The notes under the pieces: model-generated
Told to the model about the DNA's origin: nothing
What the model saw: only the letters and a program-made list of their open reading frames with translations
The model's database searches: none
Source: Ipomoea triloba
Lineage: Eukaryota > Streptophyta > Magnoliopsida > Solanales > Convolvulaceae
Assembly (NCBI RefSeq): GCF_003576645.1
Contig: NC_044922.1
Location: 22,670,471 to 22,734,470 of the forward strand
Direction of reading: 5' to 3'
Length of the DNA stretch: 64,000 nucleotides
In this document: positions 1 to 11,090 of the stretch, in pieces
Layout: every line of letters begins with the position of its first letter
Numbering within the stretch: position 1 is the stretch's first letter
Made by a program: the position numbers and the translations under genes

Positions 1-49
<49 letters not shown>

Positions 50-110
50 ACAATAACAATAATCTCTATATATATTAAATAGAAATATAATAATAATAAT
101 AATAATAATT
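1..110. repeat. (TA)n and (TAA)n microsatellites
   Basis: Bases 1-46 are a pure TA run. After an AT-rich link, 86-110 is a TAA/AAT run followed by an A-run that ends near 125. No coding potential is seen. Confidence 0.95.
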
Positions 111-130
111 AAAAAAAAAAAAAAGAGACG

Positions 131-473
131 AAGGGGAGCCGGGGGCTCCCCTTTTAACTTCAGATCCCACATCGGCACAATATAAAACAGGGGCATTGAG
201 GCTTCTCTATAAAAGGGCCTCAATGCCCCTTGCTTTTGTTTTCAATACCCATCCGATGTCCCACATCGGATGGGTATTGAAGGGAAGCCTCAAGGCTTCT
301 CTATTTGAGAAGCCTTGAGGCTTCTAGAATTACCAAAAAACAATTTTTTTTTAATAAAGAGGGGCGTTTTGGGGAAAGGTGGCCTTTCCCCAAAACGCCA
401 AACCCCAAACACTGCTAATAGCAGCGTTTGGGGTTTCAGCGGTTTGGAGCCAATCCGTTGCTCCAAACCGCTG
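131..473. repeat. Chain of seven consecutive inverted repeats (hairpins)
   Basis: Seven palindromes follow one another: arms 131-140/144-153 (10 bp), 189-202/217-230 (14 bp), 242-259/263-280 (18 bp), 284-301/307-324 (18 bp), 363-379/383-399 (17 bp), 400-415/421-436 (15 of 16 match) and 437-450/460-473 (14 bp). All but the sixth are perfect. Spacers are 3-14 bases. This is far more GC-rich than the surroundings. Two matches to the plant snRNA upstream element consensus RTCCCACATCG lie inside (164-174 and 258-268). The motif ACCAAACATGG occurs twice just downstream (about 478 and 551), as at the ends of some plant MITEs, but a matching left end was not found. Confidence 0.85.
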
Positions 474-543
474 ATAACCAAACATGGTACTTAGCGTTTT
501 GACCAAGTCTAAACGTTAATTACGGTCAAATCCGCCAAAAAAT

Positions 544-562
544 GGCTTAACCAAACATGGCC
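544..562. repeat. Possible MITE right terminus
   Basis: The sequence ends in AACCAAACATGGCC, resembling terminal inverted repeats of plant MITEs (GGCCATGTTTGGTT at the other end). No partner end is visible upstream, so this may be the right end of the element that includes the hairpin chain. Confidence 0.3.
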
Positions 563-777
563 TATGTAGTCGTATCAAAATTATAAATCCAACTTAATGG
601 TGATGTGAAATCTCTATTAAATTATGGTATGCAGAAACGTACATTTGCATTCATTCATGTCGGAAACAAAAATCTATCAATTTGATTGTACGCCCAACAG
701 ACACAAATATATTGACGCAGGGAGGTCAGAGACCAATAAAATGTAATGCAGCATGCCGCCACCTACCACGTAACAAG

Positions 778-1694
778 GGATCGTTATATCGTGGACCAGG
801 TCCACAAGATCCTGATCCGAAACAATGTCGTTTAACTAAATTATGGGGAGTTGATGCGTGATAGACACCGTTCTGTCTGTTTAATTCCCGTTATGTGTTA
901 TTATGTGTATTCTTATATGCAATTCTGTATATTCTATTGAGTGTTTATGTGTACTCTATTATACAGTTCTGTACATTAGTAATTTTAATACCATATCTCA
1001 TGAAATAGGAATGCTAATACTTAGGGTAGTGATTCTGTGTATTCTATTGAGTGTTTATGTGTATTTTAGTATATAATTCTGTGCGTTATTGATTTCCAAT
1101 ACTGCAATAACATTAAGTATAAAAAATTAGATCATTAATGTACAGAAGTATATAAAAGAATACAAATATCATTCAATAGAATACACACAATCAATAGCCT
1201 AAGTTTTAGCATTACTATTTCATGAGGTATGGTACTCGAAATCAATAATGTACATAATTATATACCAGAATATACAGAATGATATACTAGAATGCACAGA
1301 ATTTATGAATATAATACACAGAATTATTAGCCTAAGTATTATCTCTGTTGTTTCATGAGGTCCGATATTGAAAATCAATAATGTACAGAATTACATAGTA
1401 GAATACACAGAATCAATGAAAAGTATACATAGAATATAAGCCTAAGTATTATCTGTTATGTTTCATCAGGTATGGTATTGAAAATTAATAATGTATAGAA
1501 TTCCATACTTAGAATACACATAATCAATGGCTAGAATATACAGAATGTCACAACAGAATAAACAGAATATCATCACAAAATACACAAAATCCATCTTATA
1601 AGTTAAAGTCGAAAGGGAAACGGAAAACCCGTTAATTAAAAGAACCAAAATGGCGTCGTTTTGGATCAAAATGGCGTCCACGATATAAATTGCC
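778..1694. mobile_element. Non-autonomous MULE-like element, 917 bp
   Basis: It is flanked by a perfect 9-bp target duplication CGTAACAAG (769-777 and 1695-1703). The ends are imperfect inverted repeats sharing TTATATCGTGGAC. A 9-bp duplication is the Mutator-superfamily signature. The inside has no transposase; it consists of degenerate short repeats of the type TGTGTATTCT/GTACATTA in both orientations. Related copies lie at 25351, 31671 and 34150, with a half copy at 7421. Confidence 0.8.
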
Positions 1695-1765
1695 CGTAAC
1701 AAGCACCTGTTAACTGTTACCCACAAGCAAGGCCAAACAATGTTATTGGCTCAAAAATTACCTTA

Positions 1766-2089
1766 GAGTATCTTCAATAGTTGTAATTTTTGAATAGTTT
1801 TTGTAAATGTGAGTAGGAAAGAGAAGATGAGAGGGAAGAGAAAAATGAAAAAAATGTAAGTCCAATAAAAAAGATAATAAAATAAATCTTTTACGCACCC
1901 TCTTGCCGTGCAAGCTAAGGTGCAACGGATGCTCCTCTGTTCGCTCCCTCTCTTCCCCACGTGGACTCCACTTGCTCAGTCCAAAAACTTCTCCTCCTGC
2001 AAAGACCCTCCACATTTCTTCTCTCTCTCTTCTCCATGTCAATCATACTTTCTCAAAAATGACATCAAGATCTACGGATTGAGATGCTC
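1766..2089. mobile_element. Tourist-like (PIF/Harbinger) MITE, copy 1
   Basis: The ends GAGTATCTTCAATAG and (reverse strand) GAGCATCTCAATCC form terminal inverted repeats. They are flanked by the 3-bp duplication TTA (1763-1765, 2090-2092). Length is 324 bp. The same terminal family is at 22092-22434 and 32636-32992. Short open frames inside have no recognisable domain. Confidence 0.65.
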
Positions 2090-2212
2090 TTACTAGTTAT
2101 TACCAATAATGACTTCAAATCACAAGAAATATAAAACTATATTTTAAAAAAAGGGAAAAATCCTCCTTAAGCTTGTTTTCTTAACGTGAAACAAAGAATA
2201 AAGCAAAAATTC

Positions 2213-2292
2213 TTACATTACTAATAAATAACTAGATTCGAAAGTTGGTTGATTACATTACTAATAAATAACTAGATTCGAAAGTTGGTTGA
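2213..2292. repeat. 40-bp tandem duplication
   Basis: Two adjacent identical copies of a 40-bp unit beginning TTACATTACTAATAAATAAC. The rest of 2093-2650 is AT-rich intergenic DNA with an A-run at about 2514-2536, and I see nothing else in it. Confidence 0.9.
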
Positions 2293-2862
2293 TTAAGTCT
2301 CATTAACAAAAATTGATGTAAAAGAGATGCATGGTTGCATGATAACATCTCACTCTAATACAATTCCACCAGACTTTTACCAGCTGATTCAAGGAGTTTA
2401 TTATGCCATTGGAGAATAACATGATAGCTTGACTTTGAATTAACTAATCAACTAACTTGCAGAGTTCAATATATTTATTAGATAAGGAGATTCCTAATTA
2501 AAAAACAAAGAGATAAAAAAAAAAAAAAAAAAAAAAGTCAAAGTTACGTTCAACATGAAATTACGAACTTCCAATCATGCAAGTGATGTGACAATACACA
2601 AAAACAAGGTAGAAATAGTAAAATTTAGAGAAAAGTAAGTGAAGATAGTATCGGGAATATAATAATTGTTATGTGACAAGTGTTTAATTATATTGTTCAT
2701 ATTTTCGCATTAGATTTAAGTTTAGTTTGCTTGCCTTTTGTTATAATTTTGTCTAAAATATTTATCATTTGATTCATTTGTGTGTTTAGGTGTAATTCTT
2801 AATGATTAAGATGATTTGAATAGTTTTTGGAACATTTTTATGCATGTTGAGTCAATGAGAGC

Positions 2863-3772
2863 TGTTGGAAAAATAGTATAAAATGACAATTTTAGTGGCT
2901 ATTTTGTGGTACAAATATATGTGAGGTTCACTTCCGATTTGGGTCGGGTCAAAGGGCATTCGGGTTCTTCGTAGTTAGACTAAGAGATCGATATATTGTA
3001 CGCTCAAAACGGATAATGGGTGAATGAGAAATTTGTTTTCAAAGTTGACCCATTTGAGTTGGAAAAATAGGGGGAAAAACTTTAAGTAAGTCTTTGTCCC
3101 ACATTGGTTTGGGAAGTGGGTTTGCATAGAGCCTTTCTAAGGCTTAGTGAGTTGTATAGCATAGAGGCTCTCTCTCGCGTGCATAGGGAAGCAAATTAAA
3201 TCCCAAAATGAGTCTAGAAAGACTTGACTCGTGTGCGCCCGCACCTGCGGGCCATCGGCTCGTGGTACCTTAACGACTTGTGGCTATTAGCACACCTCAG
3301 GTTTAACTCCTCGTGTTCTCGTCTCGTCTTATGTACGATTTGGGTTAATTTTGAATTAAATCTTAGGTAATGGTCGGCTGAGTAGAAAGTCATATTTATT
3401 TATCAGATTAATGCCATCTTACAACTCCTATATAATTCGTTGGTAGAAGTAGCAGATTTACACACTGAAACACAACGAAATTATTTTCTTTCTCGAAACT
3501 CTGCTTCTACTCCTTTCTTTGCCAAACTGTGTTCATCCCTTTGCTCTAGTTAGTTGGGTTCATTAGTTTGTTTGCTCAAACTATGAATCGTAACACGTTT
3601 TATCCTGGGAAACCTACGCTACAACGCTCCTAGCACTTTTGGGAGGTAGCAAATAAGGTTTTAAGGAAGAGTGTTTTGCTGACTCATGTTAACCACCTTC
3701 CAAATTATCTCTTTCGTTCTTGTGCTTGTTATTATCACAGAAATATTACTTTCGTAGTAATATTTCGTAACA
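2863..3772 (+). mobile_element. Solo LTR (copia-like), 910 bp
   Basis: It starts TGTTGG and ends GTAACA, with the perfect 5-bp target duplication AGAGC on both sides (2858-2862, 3773-3777). It aligns along its whole length with the solo LTR at 19685-20574. It lacks the TATA-containing stretch of that copy and has only one unit of the 38-bp repeat. It is nested inside the older retroelement remnant. Confidence 0.88.
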
Positions 3773-4803
3773 AGAGCAAATGAGAAGCTTAGGAGATGGA
3801 TGTAACACCTGTTGGGGAGCGAAAGGATGGTGTTTTCAATGTTTTTTTATCACACATGAACAAACCAAGGCAAAAGTAGAGCAAAAGATCAAGGAGTTGC
3901 AATTTTTGCACAACGTGTCCATTGCTTAGTATTTCGATCATATTTTAGCTTAGGAATTTCCAAATGAAGTGATTATATTCTTGAGCCATTGAAACTTTCA
4001 TAAAAATCATAAATCCTAATTTGAATGCTAGAGAGAAAGAAAAAAATAGCAAGGAACTAGTTCTGTCCCTAATGCATGACCTGTTTCACCATAATTTGTG
4101 TGATTGTAATTTGTAAGAATGTGGAAGAGACAATTATAAAATGTTAGAAAATTCTTTGCAATCCCTTGCTTATGAGGTAAAAGAAGAGAGGGTGAGACCA
4201 ACTTTGTAGGAGTGGAGTTTGAATTACTTCCAAATCTATAACTAAATCTATGACGAGGTATTCAAATATCTAAGGAGAAGCTCTAGAAATTGCTAAAAAA
4301 GTTAAGAGAGAAAAAAATTCACGAACTTGTGCAAAAGATAGGCTTATGCTACACACTGTTGTTATCTCTAATAAAAGATTAAGACCTTGGGAATGTGAAT
4401 GCTGGCTATTTGCGACTTGTACATACTCTTGTTTTTATCACTTTGGCATTTTGTTTTTCCCATTTCATCTCATAAATGCCTTCAACCTTAAGTCATTTGA
4501 ACCATCTTTCAGGTCTAGGTTTTGTGTGGAGAGAAATTTCATTTGCAGCATTTGAGTGTTGGAGTGCATTCTTTTTGAAGTTGTGTTGGTTTACAACGAG
4601 TTTTTACTTAAAGAGCTTCTTAACATTTTACTTGACTCATTAGCTACCACAAGAAGATATTGGAATTTTCATTTGATTCTTTTCATGAACACTTGTTACT
4701 TTTAGAATTTCCTTAGATAATATTTTTGGCATTTGTTTGTTAGCTTGTCTTTGATTTGAATGACTTTATTTGCCTGAGGACAAACAAATGTTTAAGTGTT
4801 GGA

Positions 4804-4953
4804 GAATAAGTGCCTAATTATTTATACTTTCACACTGCATTTAATCTTATTTTGCTTGTCATTTGTTATAATCGCCCAAAGTGTTCCTCATTTGATTCAT
4901 TTGTGTACGTGTTTAGGTGCAATGTGAAAGTATAAATAATTAGGCACTTATTC
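4804..4953. repeat. Perfect 30-bp inverted repeat with 90-bp spacer
   Basis: Bases 4804-4833 are the exact reverse complement of 4924-4953. The arms lie at the start of the right-hand LTR-like repeat. The left-hand relative near 2665-2800 has no second arm, so the inversion arose after the two repeats formed. Confidence 0.9.
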
Positions 4954-5597
4954 ATAGAGTAAATGGGAGTCAATGAGAAGCCAAGGAGATGGATGAAGCA
5001 CCTCTTAGAGAGTCAAAGAATGGTGTTTGCAATGGTTGTAATCACATGGGCAAACCAAGTCAAAAGTGGAGCAAAGGATCAAGGAGTTGCAATTCTCGCA
5101 CAATGTGTCCACTACTTAGTATTTTGATCATATCTCAGTGTAAGAATGTCCAAATGAAGTGATTCATGCACCATTAGAAAGGGCTACAACACTCATGAAG
5201 ACTATCAAGCTTAATTCCGATACTAACAAGGTTAAATAAAACAAGGAGTTTTGTCCTTGATGTAGGGCTTGATGCACAACCATTCTTACCGTTGTTCCTC
5301 ACCACTCTATTTCTTTAAGAAAATTTTCATTCTATATAGGCATGAACGGGCTGATGCACGACGATTCCTAAGTATGTACTATGTTCACTATTTAAGTACG
5401 ATTTGAGACATTTCTACTCAATTCTAATCCAAACACAAACCCTGGCCTTAACTATTTTTCCACTTATCCTTTAATATTTTTAGGTTATATTAGGTTTTGA
5501 TTTTTTATTTTTTTTCATTTTGGAAGCTTGTAATATATGAATTGAAGCTTGTATGTATTTCACCATTTCACTTTCATTTTAATATATAAGTTCCATT

Positions 5598-5735
5598 TGC
5601 CGAAAACCTTGTGGTCTAGTTGCACTCGGTGTCTCGGTTTACACTCCCACATGGATGATGGGAGTGGGTTCGAGCCTCAGTGGAGGTAATTGTTGACTAT
5701 TTGTGCTTTAGTAGGATGAGAAAGTAGTTATGACT
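5598..5735 (+). mobile_element. tRNA-derived SINE, copy 1
   Basis: Pol III-like internal promoter motifs are visible: an A-box-like GTGGTCTAGTTGC and a B-box-like GGGTTCGAGCC. The body matches the copies at 19437, 26397, 26681 (reverse), 21352 (reverse), 29370 (partial) and 30788 (reverse). The downstream stretch 5736-6950 is AT-rich intergenic DNA with no gene that I can see. Confidence 0.8.
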
Positions 5736-6955
5736 TTTTATCTCTTCATTTGCAATATTTATGCTTATTACTTGTGATTTTGCTTCGCTTATGCTTAATA
5801 TATATGTGTGAGTAATTAGTTTATGAACTTGGTTTAGGGTTGTATTATGTACCTTATGTTATATTCTTGACTATTGCATAATGAAATTTTTTGTCTACCT
5901 AGGGTTATTGAGTTTATGAAGAATTTGTGATTGTGTCTTGTTAATGTTTGGTGTAGAACATTCATTAGCATGCTTTTTAAGAATTATTGGCTACAACGAG
6001 AGTTGGGTCAAGATTTTAAGTTACTCAGCTCATTGCATAAAGCCAATTTCTTTGTATGAAAATAAGAGAAATTGAGGGCGTTTTTATGCTTTGTGTGCTT
6101 GATAGACTTGGAATTGATACGTCACAAGAGTGTGGGGCAATTCCTTGTTTTAATCATTGTCTATTGGTCACATGAGTGGTTTATTGACTAAGATTCTTAT
6201 GTACAACCGCTCATCAATTCTTTGGTAGTGTGATTTTTCCGCAATTGTTAAGTTGTGCTATGCATCTAGATGATAATGCTCCCTATTTTAAGTCACATCT
6301 CTTTATTTTGTATTTATATTTTGTTTATATATCTTTGTTTTATCTTGTTTGATATTGCTTAGCTTCTCCTATATTTGCATTGAATATATTATATACTGTC
6401 AACAAATATGAAAATTACAATGTGTAATTATACTATAGGATACATATGCTGCCAGGGCTGGTCCTGAACATGTATAACCTATTATTTGCTAACCTTAGTA
6501 AACCAATTTTCAAATATGACCGGATACACATAAGTACAAAATAAAAAATATAGTAGTTTGGCCTATTACCTTAGTTGGTTGGAGTAGTGTTGTGCTAATA
6601 ATGACGTGAAAAAAGAAACAAAAAAATTGAATGGTAACATTTGGCAAGAATTTAATCAATATATTGTACCAAAATTTGACAATCTAATGCAATCTCAAAT
6701 GGATTTTATTAAACCCTATATAACCAAAAAATAAACACAAGCAGGTAAACTAGTATTCAATAGACAACTTACAAAATTAAATGTTTGACCAACTTAACTT
6801 AATTTTTTTTGATGTTGAAACGGAAGAAGCCATTAATATAATTATAGTTAAGAGGGAGTGATGACCCTTGCCAAAAATCAACTTTTACCGGAAATCCCTC
6901 ATTGTAACTGGCAAAGGAAAATGAAGAGTTAACATCCTTAGTCCATTTTCTTATA

Positions 6956-7197
6956 CCCATCTTGTTCATTTTATCTGTCTTATTTATTATTCATCAATCA
7001 AATAAACTATTTTTTATTTGCTTATGTTCTTTGTAATTTATAAATATATAATTTTTTTACACTAATAATAAGCTCAATATTATGAAAATTTGTATTGAAT
7101 TAAAAACAAATTTAGTTGTTTTCAAAAAAAAAATAATAACTTTAATTTAGTCAAGTCTCATCAACTGAACTATACATATAAAATGAGACGGAGTGAG
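6956..7197. mobile_element. Stowaway-like (Tc1/mariner) MITE
   Basis: The right end reads AAAATGAGACGGAGTGAG followed by TA. This matches the Stowaway terminal consensus CTCCCTCCGT on the reverse strand. The left end CCCATCTTG...ATTTTATCTGTC is a diverged partner preceded by TA. Length is 242 bp. A relative lies at 28100-28286. Confidence 0.7.
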
Positions 7198-7420
7198 TAC
7201 TTAATTTATTAAAGCAATTACATTAAATGTTTATTCAGCTTGATTGTTTCAAAATGTGTAACAAAAATAAAAATAAAAAAATAAAAAATCAATTAAAAGC
7301 AAACTATGAAGTATGATAGAACAAACTAGTATTTAATTATTTTGAATTTTATTTATTTATTTATTTTTATAAGAAGCTTGTTTTAAATGAGTTTGGGTTA
7401 TCCTGCTAGCTGTATGTACA

Positions 7421-7705
7421 ATCATTATATCGTGGACCAGGGTCTACACTACACTGTAGACTCTGATCCAATACACATAATTTGACTTCATAATATACAG
7501 AATTTATGTTCATAATGTACATAATTCATGTTCATAATGTACAAATACATAAACACGATATAATGAACATGAATTCTGTGCATTATAAACATGAATTTTG
7601 TGTATAATGTTAAGTGTTTAATTCATTTTCATTATACTGTGTTTATGTGTATGTGTATTATGAACATGAATTTTGTACATTATGAACATGAATTCTGTAC
7701 ATTAT
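7421..7705. mobile_element. Half copy of the 778-type MULE-like element
   Basis: The left end TTATATCGTGGACCAGGGTC matches the terminal repeat of 778-1694. The interior has the same kind of short repeats (GAACATGAATTCTGTACATTATG and variants). No right terminal repeat follows, so this copy is truncated. Confidence 0.6.
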
Positions 7706-7729
7706 GGTAGTCCAACTACTTGAGTCACA

Positions 7730-8165
7730 AGCTCAACCTTGTTCGTGAAACACAAGGTCACCCCGACTAGTGAAATGGCTAGCTAATTCCTAAGAGGTCA
7801 CAACAACAAGCGAAATATAACCTAAGTCGACCATGGTATGAGGTCAACCCACCTTGCAAAGGGAACGAGATGGGCACACGTGAAAATGAAAAGCAAAGCG
7901 TAGGAGCAAAGATAACATAATTTCTCTTAAGGAAGGGCGGTAATACTCTAATCAAAGCAAGGAACATTGTCATTCATAACAAGCATAGTTCATCACAAAA
8001 CCAACAAAATGAAATACAAGATAGGTGGCCTAGACCGACTTTGGGCTGGGAGGGTTAGTTAGAAGCCCCCCTCACTTTCCCCTACACTGTCACTAGTGAA
8101 ACTTGATCCCTAGTCTTTGCTCCCAAACATTACCTGTGTGACCAATTGAGCTACCTCCTCTCTTA
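7730..8165 (-). mobile_element. Possible second SINE-like element (uncertain)
   Basis: On the reverse strand, 8165-8090 carries an A-box-like TAGCTCAATTGGTC and a degraded B-box-like GGGATCAAGTTTC, as in tRNA-derived elements. No target duplication or second copy was found. The flanking stretch 8170-8880 is AT-rich, with an A-run at about 8450-8466, and has no gene. Confidence 0.3.
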
Positions 8166-8887
8166 AACATCCTTGTCTTTACATATCATTTATCCTTTAA
8201 TTAATGGTTTTAATTTATTCGAATTATCCCAGATTAATTTTCTCCATCACCAACATTAATTTGTTAACTGATGCGCACACGCTTGAATTTTTAAATGAAT
8301 TTTGATGGTTTGTTATTCCTAAACATGAATGGGAGTTGAAGGTTGTAACTCATATTATATATGTTGTAGAGAAACATTGACCATTCAACTGTTTTATGTA
8401 ATGACACCAAATTGTCATTAGTAAACTTGAAATATCATATTTTAGACAAAAAAAAAAAAAAAAAAAGTTACCTAAAAGTAATATAAGACATAAAGTCTTG
8501 ATTATAAGAATGTTATTTATCTTTGTCAGTTTCAAATAAGACAATTTTCTCTAATTATCTCCTATACAATGAAACTAAACAAAAATCAAGGTAAATCCAT
8601 ATCTGATTTGTGATAAGAAACTACTCTGGTAATTTTCAATCACAAGCAATTTTATCTTATTGTTTCTAGAGTCAGTAATTTAAATGGTTTAACTTGAAAA
8701 TTCTGATTTGTAATAAAGAGAACCAGCAGAGAAATTAATAATTATTTAATGCAAAATATTGAATGTGTAACAAGTACATCTTTTATATGTGTAGAGACTT
8801 GATATGTTTAAATTTTCATTATTTATATATAATTTAAGGCAAAATCTTGTATATGTTTAAATTGGCATTATTTTTATATAATTTAAT

Positions 8888-9000
8888 GCAAAAACTTGTG
8901 TGAAATCGTCTCACGAATCTTTATCCGTGAGATAGGTCAGGTCAAGATGAAATGTAATACTTATATACTAGCAAATGCAATACAAAATCATGAATAAAGT
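8888..9000. mobile_element. Left-end fragment of the 17089-type MULE-like element
   Basis: The sequence CTTGTGTGAAATCGTCTCAC and the following 90 bp match the left end of 17089-17546, including the GTGAGA...GGTCAGGTCAAGATG part. The right end is missing. Confidence 0.6.
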
Positions 9001-9007
9001 ATGACTT

Positions 9008-9180
9008 AATTCCTTTTTTGGTCCTACTGTAATTGGGGTATGTCCAATTTTAGTTCACCATAATTAATTGTGCCACATTGTGTCCACTTTTTTCTAATTG
9101 TGCCATTTTTAGTCCTCCGTTAGTTTTGTTGTGTATTGACCGTCTAATTCAGGGGCAATTTTGTCTTTCCATGTTATGTT
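9008..9180. mobile_element. Fragment of a long-TIR element (23971 family)
   Basis: TTAATTCCTTTTTTGGTCC and successive 'TTTTAGTCC' motifs match the terminal arm of 23971-24371. Only the left arm is recognisable. Confidence 0.5.
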
Positions 9181-9501
9181 ATTCACAAATGTCAAAACTG
9201 ATGACATGTTTTTCCTTCGACTTGCAAGAGTGATGAAGATGCCCACCACGAGCCACCATCGCCACCACCTCTTCCGACTAGTCCTATCCTGTTGGAAAAT
9301 CACAGCCCAGGTGACTCACCCGTAGACGACGTCGATTATCGCGATAGCTTCATCGTTTGAGCAAGATTTTGCAGCTAAGTACAAAGCCAAGCTGAACCGC
9401 TTCCCCAGGTCCCATAACTTGTGGGACTCCAAGATCGCGTCCAGGAAGAACTCGCTAGGCCCGCTTGTGAGCATAAATATAATATAAACATAAATGTGCA
9501 G

Positions 9502-9690
9502 TCCAACTATGAGCTTAGGCTTTTAGTTGGATGGAGCACATGATTCAATTTGGTATCAGAGCCATGCAAAAGGTCATGGGTTCAATTTCCGCGCCACCCG
9601 AAATGGTCCACGTGTTGCTTGGAGCCCATCAAAGTCAATCGGCCCGCACACGTGAGGGACTCCAACTATGAGCTTAGGCTTTTAGTTGAG
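9502..9690 (+). mobile_element. Duplicated LTR 3' end with a tRNA-Met-type primer site
   Basis: The LTR-end sequence (CCAACTATGAGCTTAGGCTT...) occurs at 9502-9545 and again at 9660-9690. The second copy continues at 14466 after the hAT insertion. At about 9551-9563 is TGGTATCAGAGCC, complementary to the 3' end of plant initiator tRNA-Met and typical of a copia primer-binding site. No coding part of a retrotransposon remains. Confidence 0.6.
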
Positions 9691-10644
9691 ATTATGCCTG
9701 TGCATAACCCGACCAACCCGCCAAACCCGCCTGGCCCGCTGACCGAAAAAATGAAAACCGATCCGACCGAACCTGAAGTCCTCAAATCGACCCATTCAAC
9801 AATGAATCACCGGGTTGCTTGGTTCGGGTAGGGTGGGTATATTTTGGACCCGAGCCGTCCGAATATCCGATATAGATTAGGGTGAGGTTATATGCATATA
9901 TAAACGACGTTGCATAGGCTATGTATATAAGTGATGATTAGGGTTTCTACCCTCATTTCACCTGTTGAGCAGCGCAGTCACGACTCTCGACTCCTTCTTC
10001 TCTCATCTCTCTCTGAGTCTCTGCCTCTCTGGTGAGTCTGGTTTTCTACTCTTCTTCTCCGATTCTCAGTTCTCACACTCACATCTCACTTCTCAGTTCT
10101 CACAATCTCACGTTCTCTGTTCTCTCCGATTGGACGGTGCGCCGGTGCCGTTGGAGTGGTGGAAGCCATAGCTCATAGCCAGCGACTCACAGACTCAGCG
10201 TCTCAGCCCTCAGGCTCTTAGCGACTGTTAGATTGTGCTAGAAGAGAAGACCCGAGTTCTCTGGGTAATATTTGGAGAAACCAAGTAAACTACAAACCCT
10301 AACCTTTACTGTTTTGATTTTTAATTTGTGAAGGTGCGAGCATTTGTTGAAAAATGAAATATTATTGATGTTTGTTTACTTGTTGGCTTGTAAACTATTT
10401 TCGTGGAAGCCCTATTGTCTATTGATGTTTATAAAATATTGACGAAATATTATTGATGTTGCATTGTTATACTGTTTCTGTTGTTGTGGAAGCCCTCAAG
10501 CCCTAGTCCCTAATTTATGAAATCTTATCCATGAATGATGACTTGATGAATTGATGTTGATGTGCTGTTTTTGTTGTGTGGAAGCCCTCAAACACCAATA
10601 TATAAAATATGATTATATTTTATATCAAGTATGAATTGGTGTGG

Positions 10645-11010
10645 CTTGTTGGTGAAATCCAGTAAAATGATGAACTGCAGAAGTTCCTGATTACTGGATT
10701 TCTTTGTGTTATTTCTGTGTTGGATATTGGATACTTGGTGAAATCCAGTAAAATTATGGTAAATGACTAAATGTATAAATGTTAAAATGGTGGAAGCCTT
10801 GTAAGTCCCAAGGATTGAAATCCAGTAAAATGATGAATTGTACAGGTTCACAATTGCCTGATTCTGGATTTCTGTGAGTTATTAATGTGATGTTGTGATT
10901 GTATCACTGTATGTTTATTTCTCTACAAGTTTATGGATGTATGACCCTTAATCCCCAATTATGAAATTTAGAAAAATGATGAACTTTGAAGTGCCTGTTT
11001 TCCTGATTCT
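10645..11010 (+). repeat. Degenerate tandem repeat in the hAT leader
   Basis: Three to four diverged copies contain GAAATCCAGTAAAATGATGA, then a TTCCTGATT...GGATTTCT block (about 10655, 10738, 10817, 10960). They lie in the non-coding leader upstream of the transposase. Confidence 0.6.
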
Positions 11011-11090
11011 GAATGTCTTTGTCACTTTGTGTGACTATCTGGTTTTCTGCATATGTTTCCCACTTTACTGATATTATTCCATTTCTTTAG

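Larger units (their letters stand above)
2660..5300 (+). mobile_element. Degenerate LTR-retrotransposon remnant
   Basis: Two diverged direct repeats, about 2665-4085 (interrupted by a nested solo LTR at 2863-3772) and about 4798-5280, align along their length and look like old LTRs. About 700 bp of non-coding internal sequence lies between them. Just before the right repeat is GAGGACAAACAAATGTTTAAG-like sequence (near 4777-4797). This resembles the end of Ty3/gypsy Tat/Athila internal regions, before the 3' LTR. No gag or pol frame survives. The outer limits are approximate. Confidence 0.5.

Noticed and set aside
164..230. snRNA gene driven by the USE and TATA at 164-186
   Set aside because: The gap between the motifs is 6 bases instead of 23-34, and the following sequence matches no U-snRNA that I recognise. 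The motifs are reported as a finding only.
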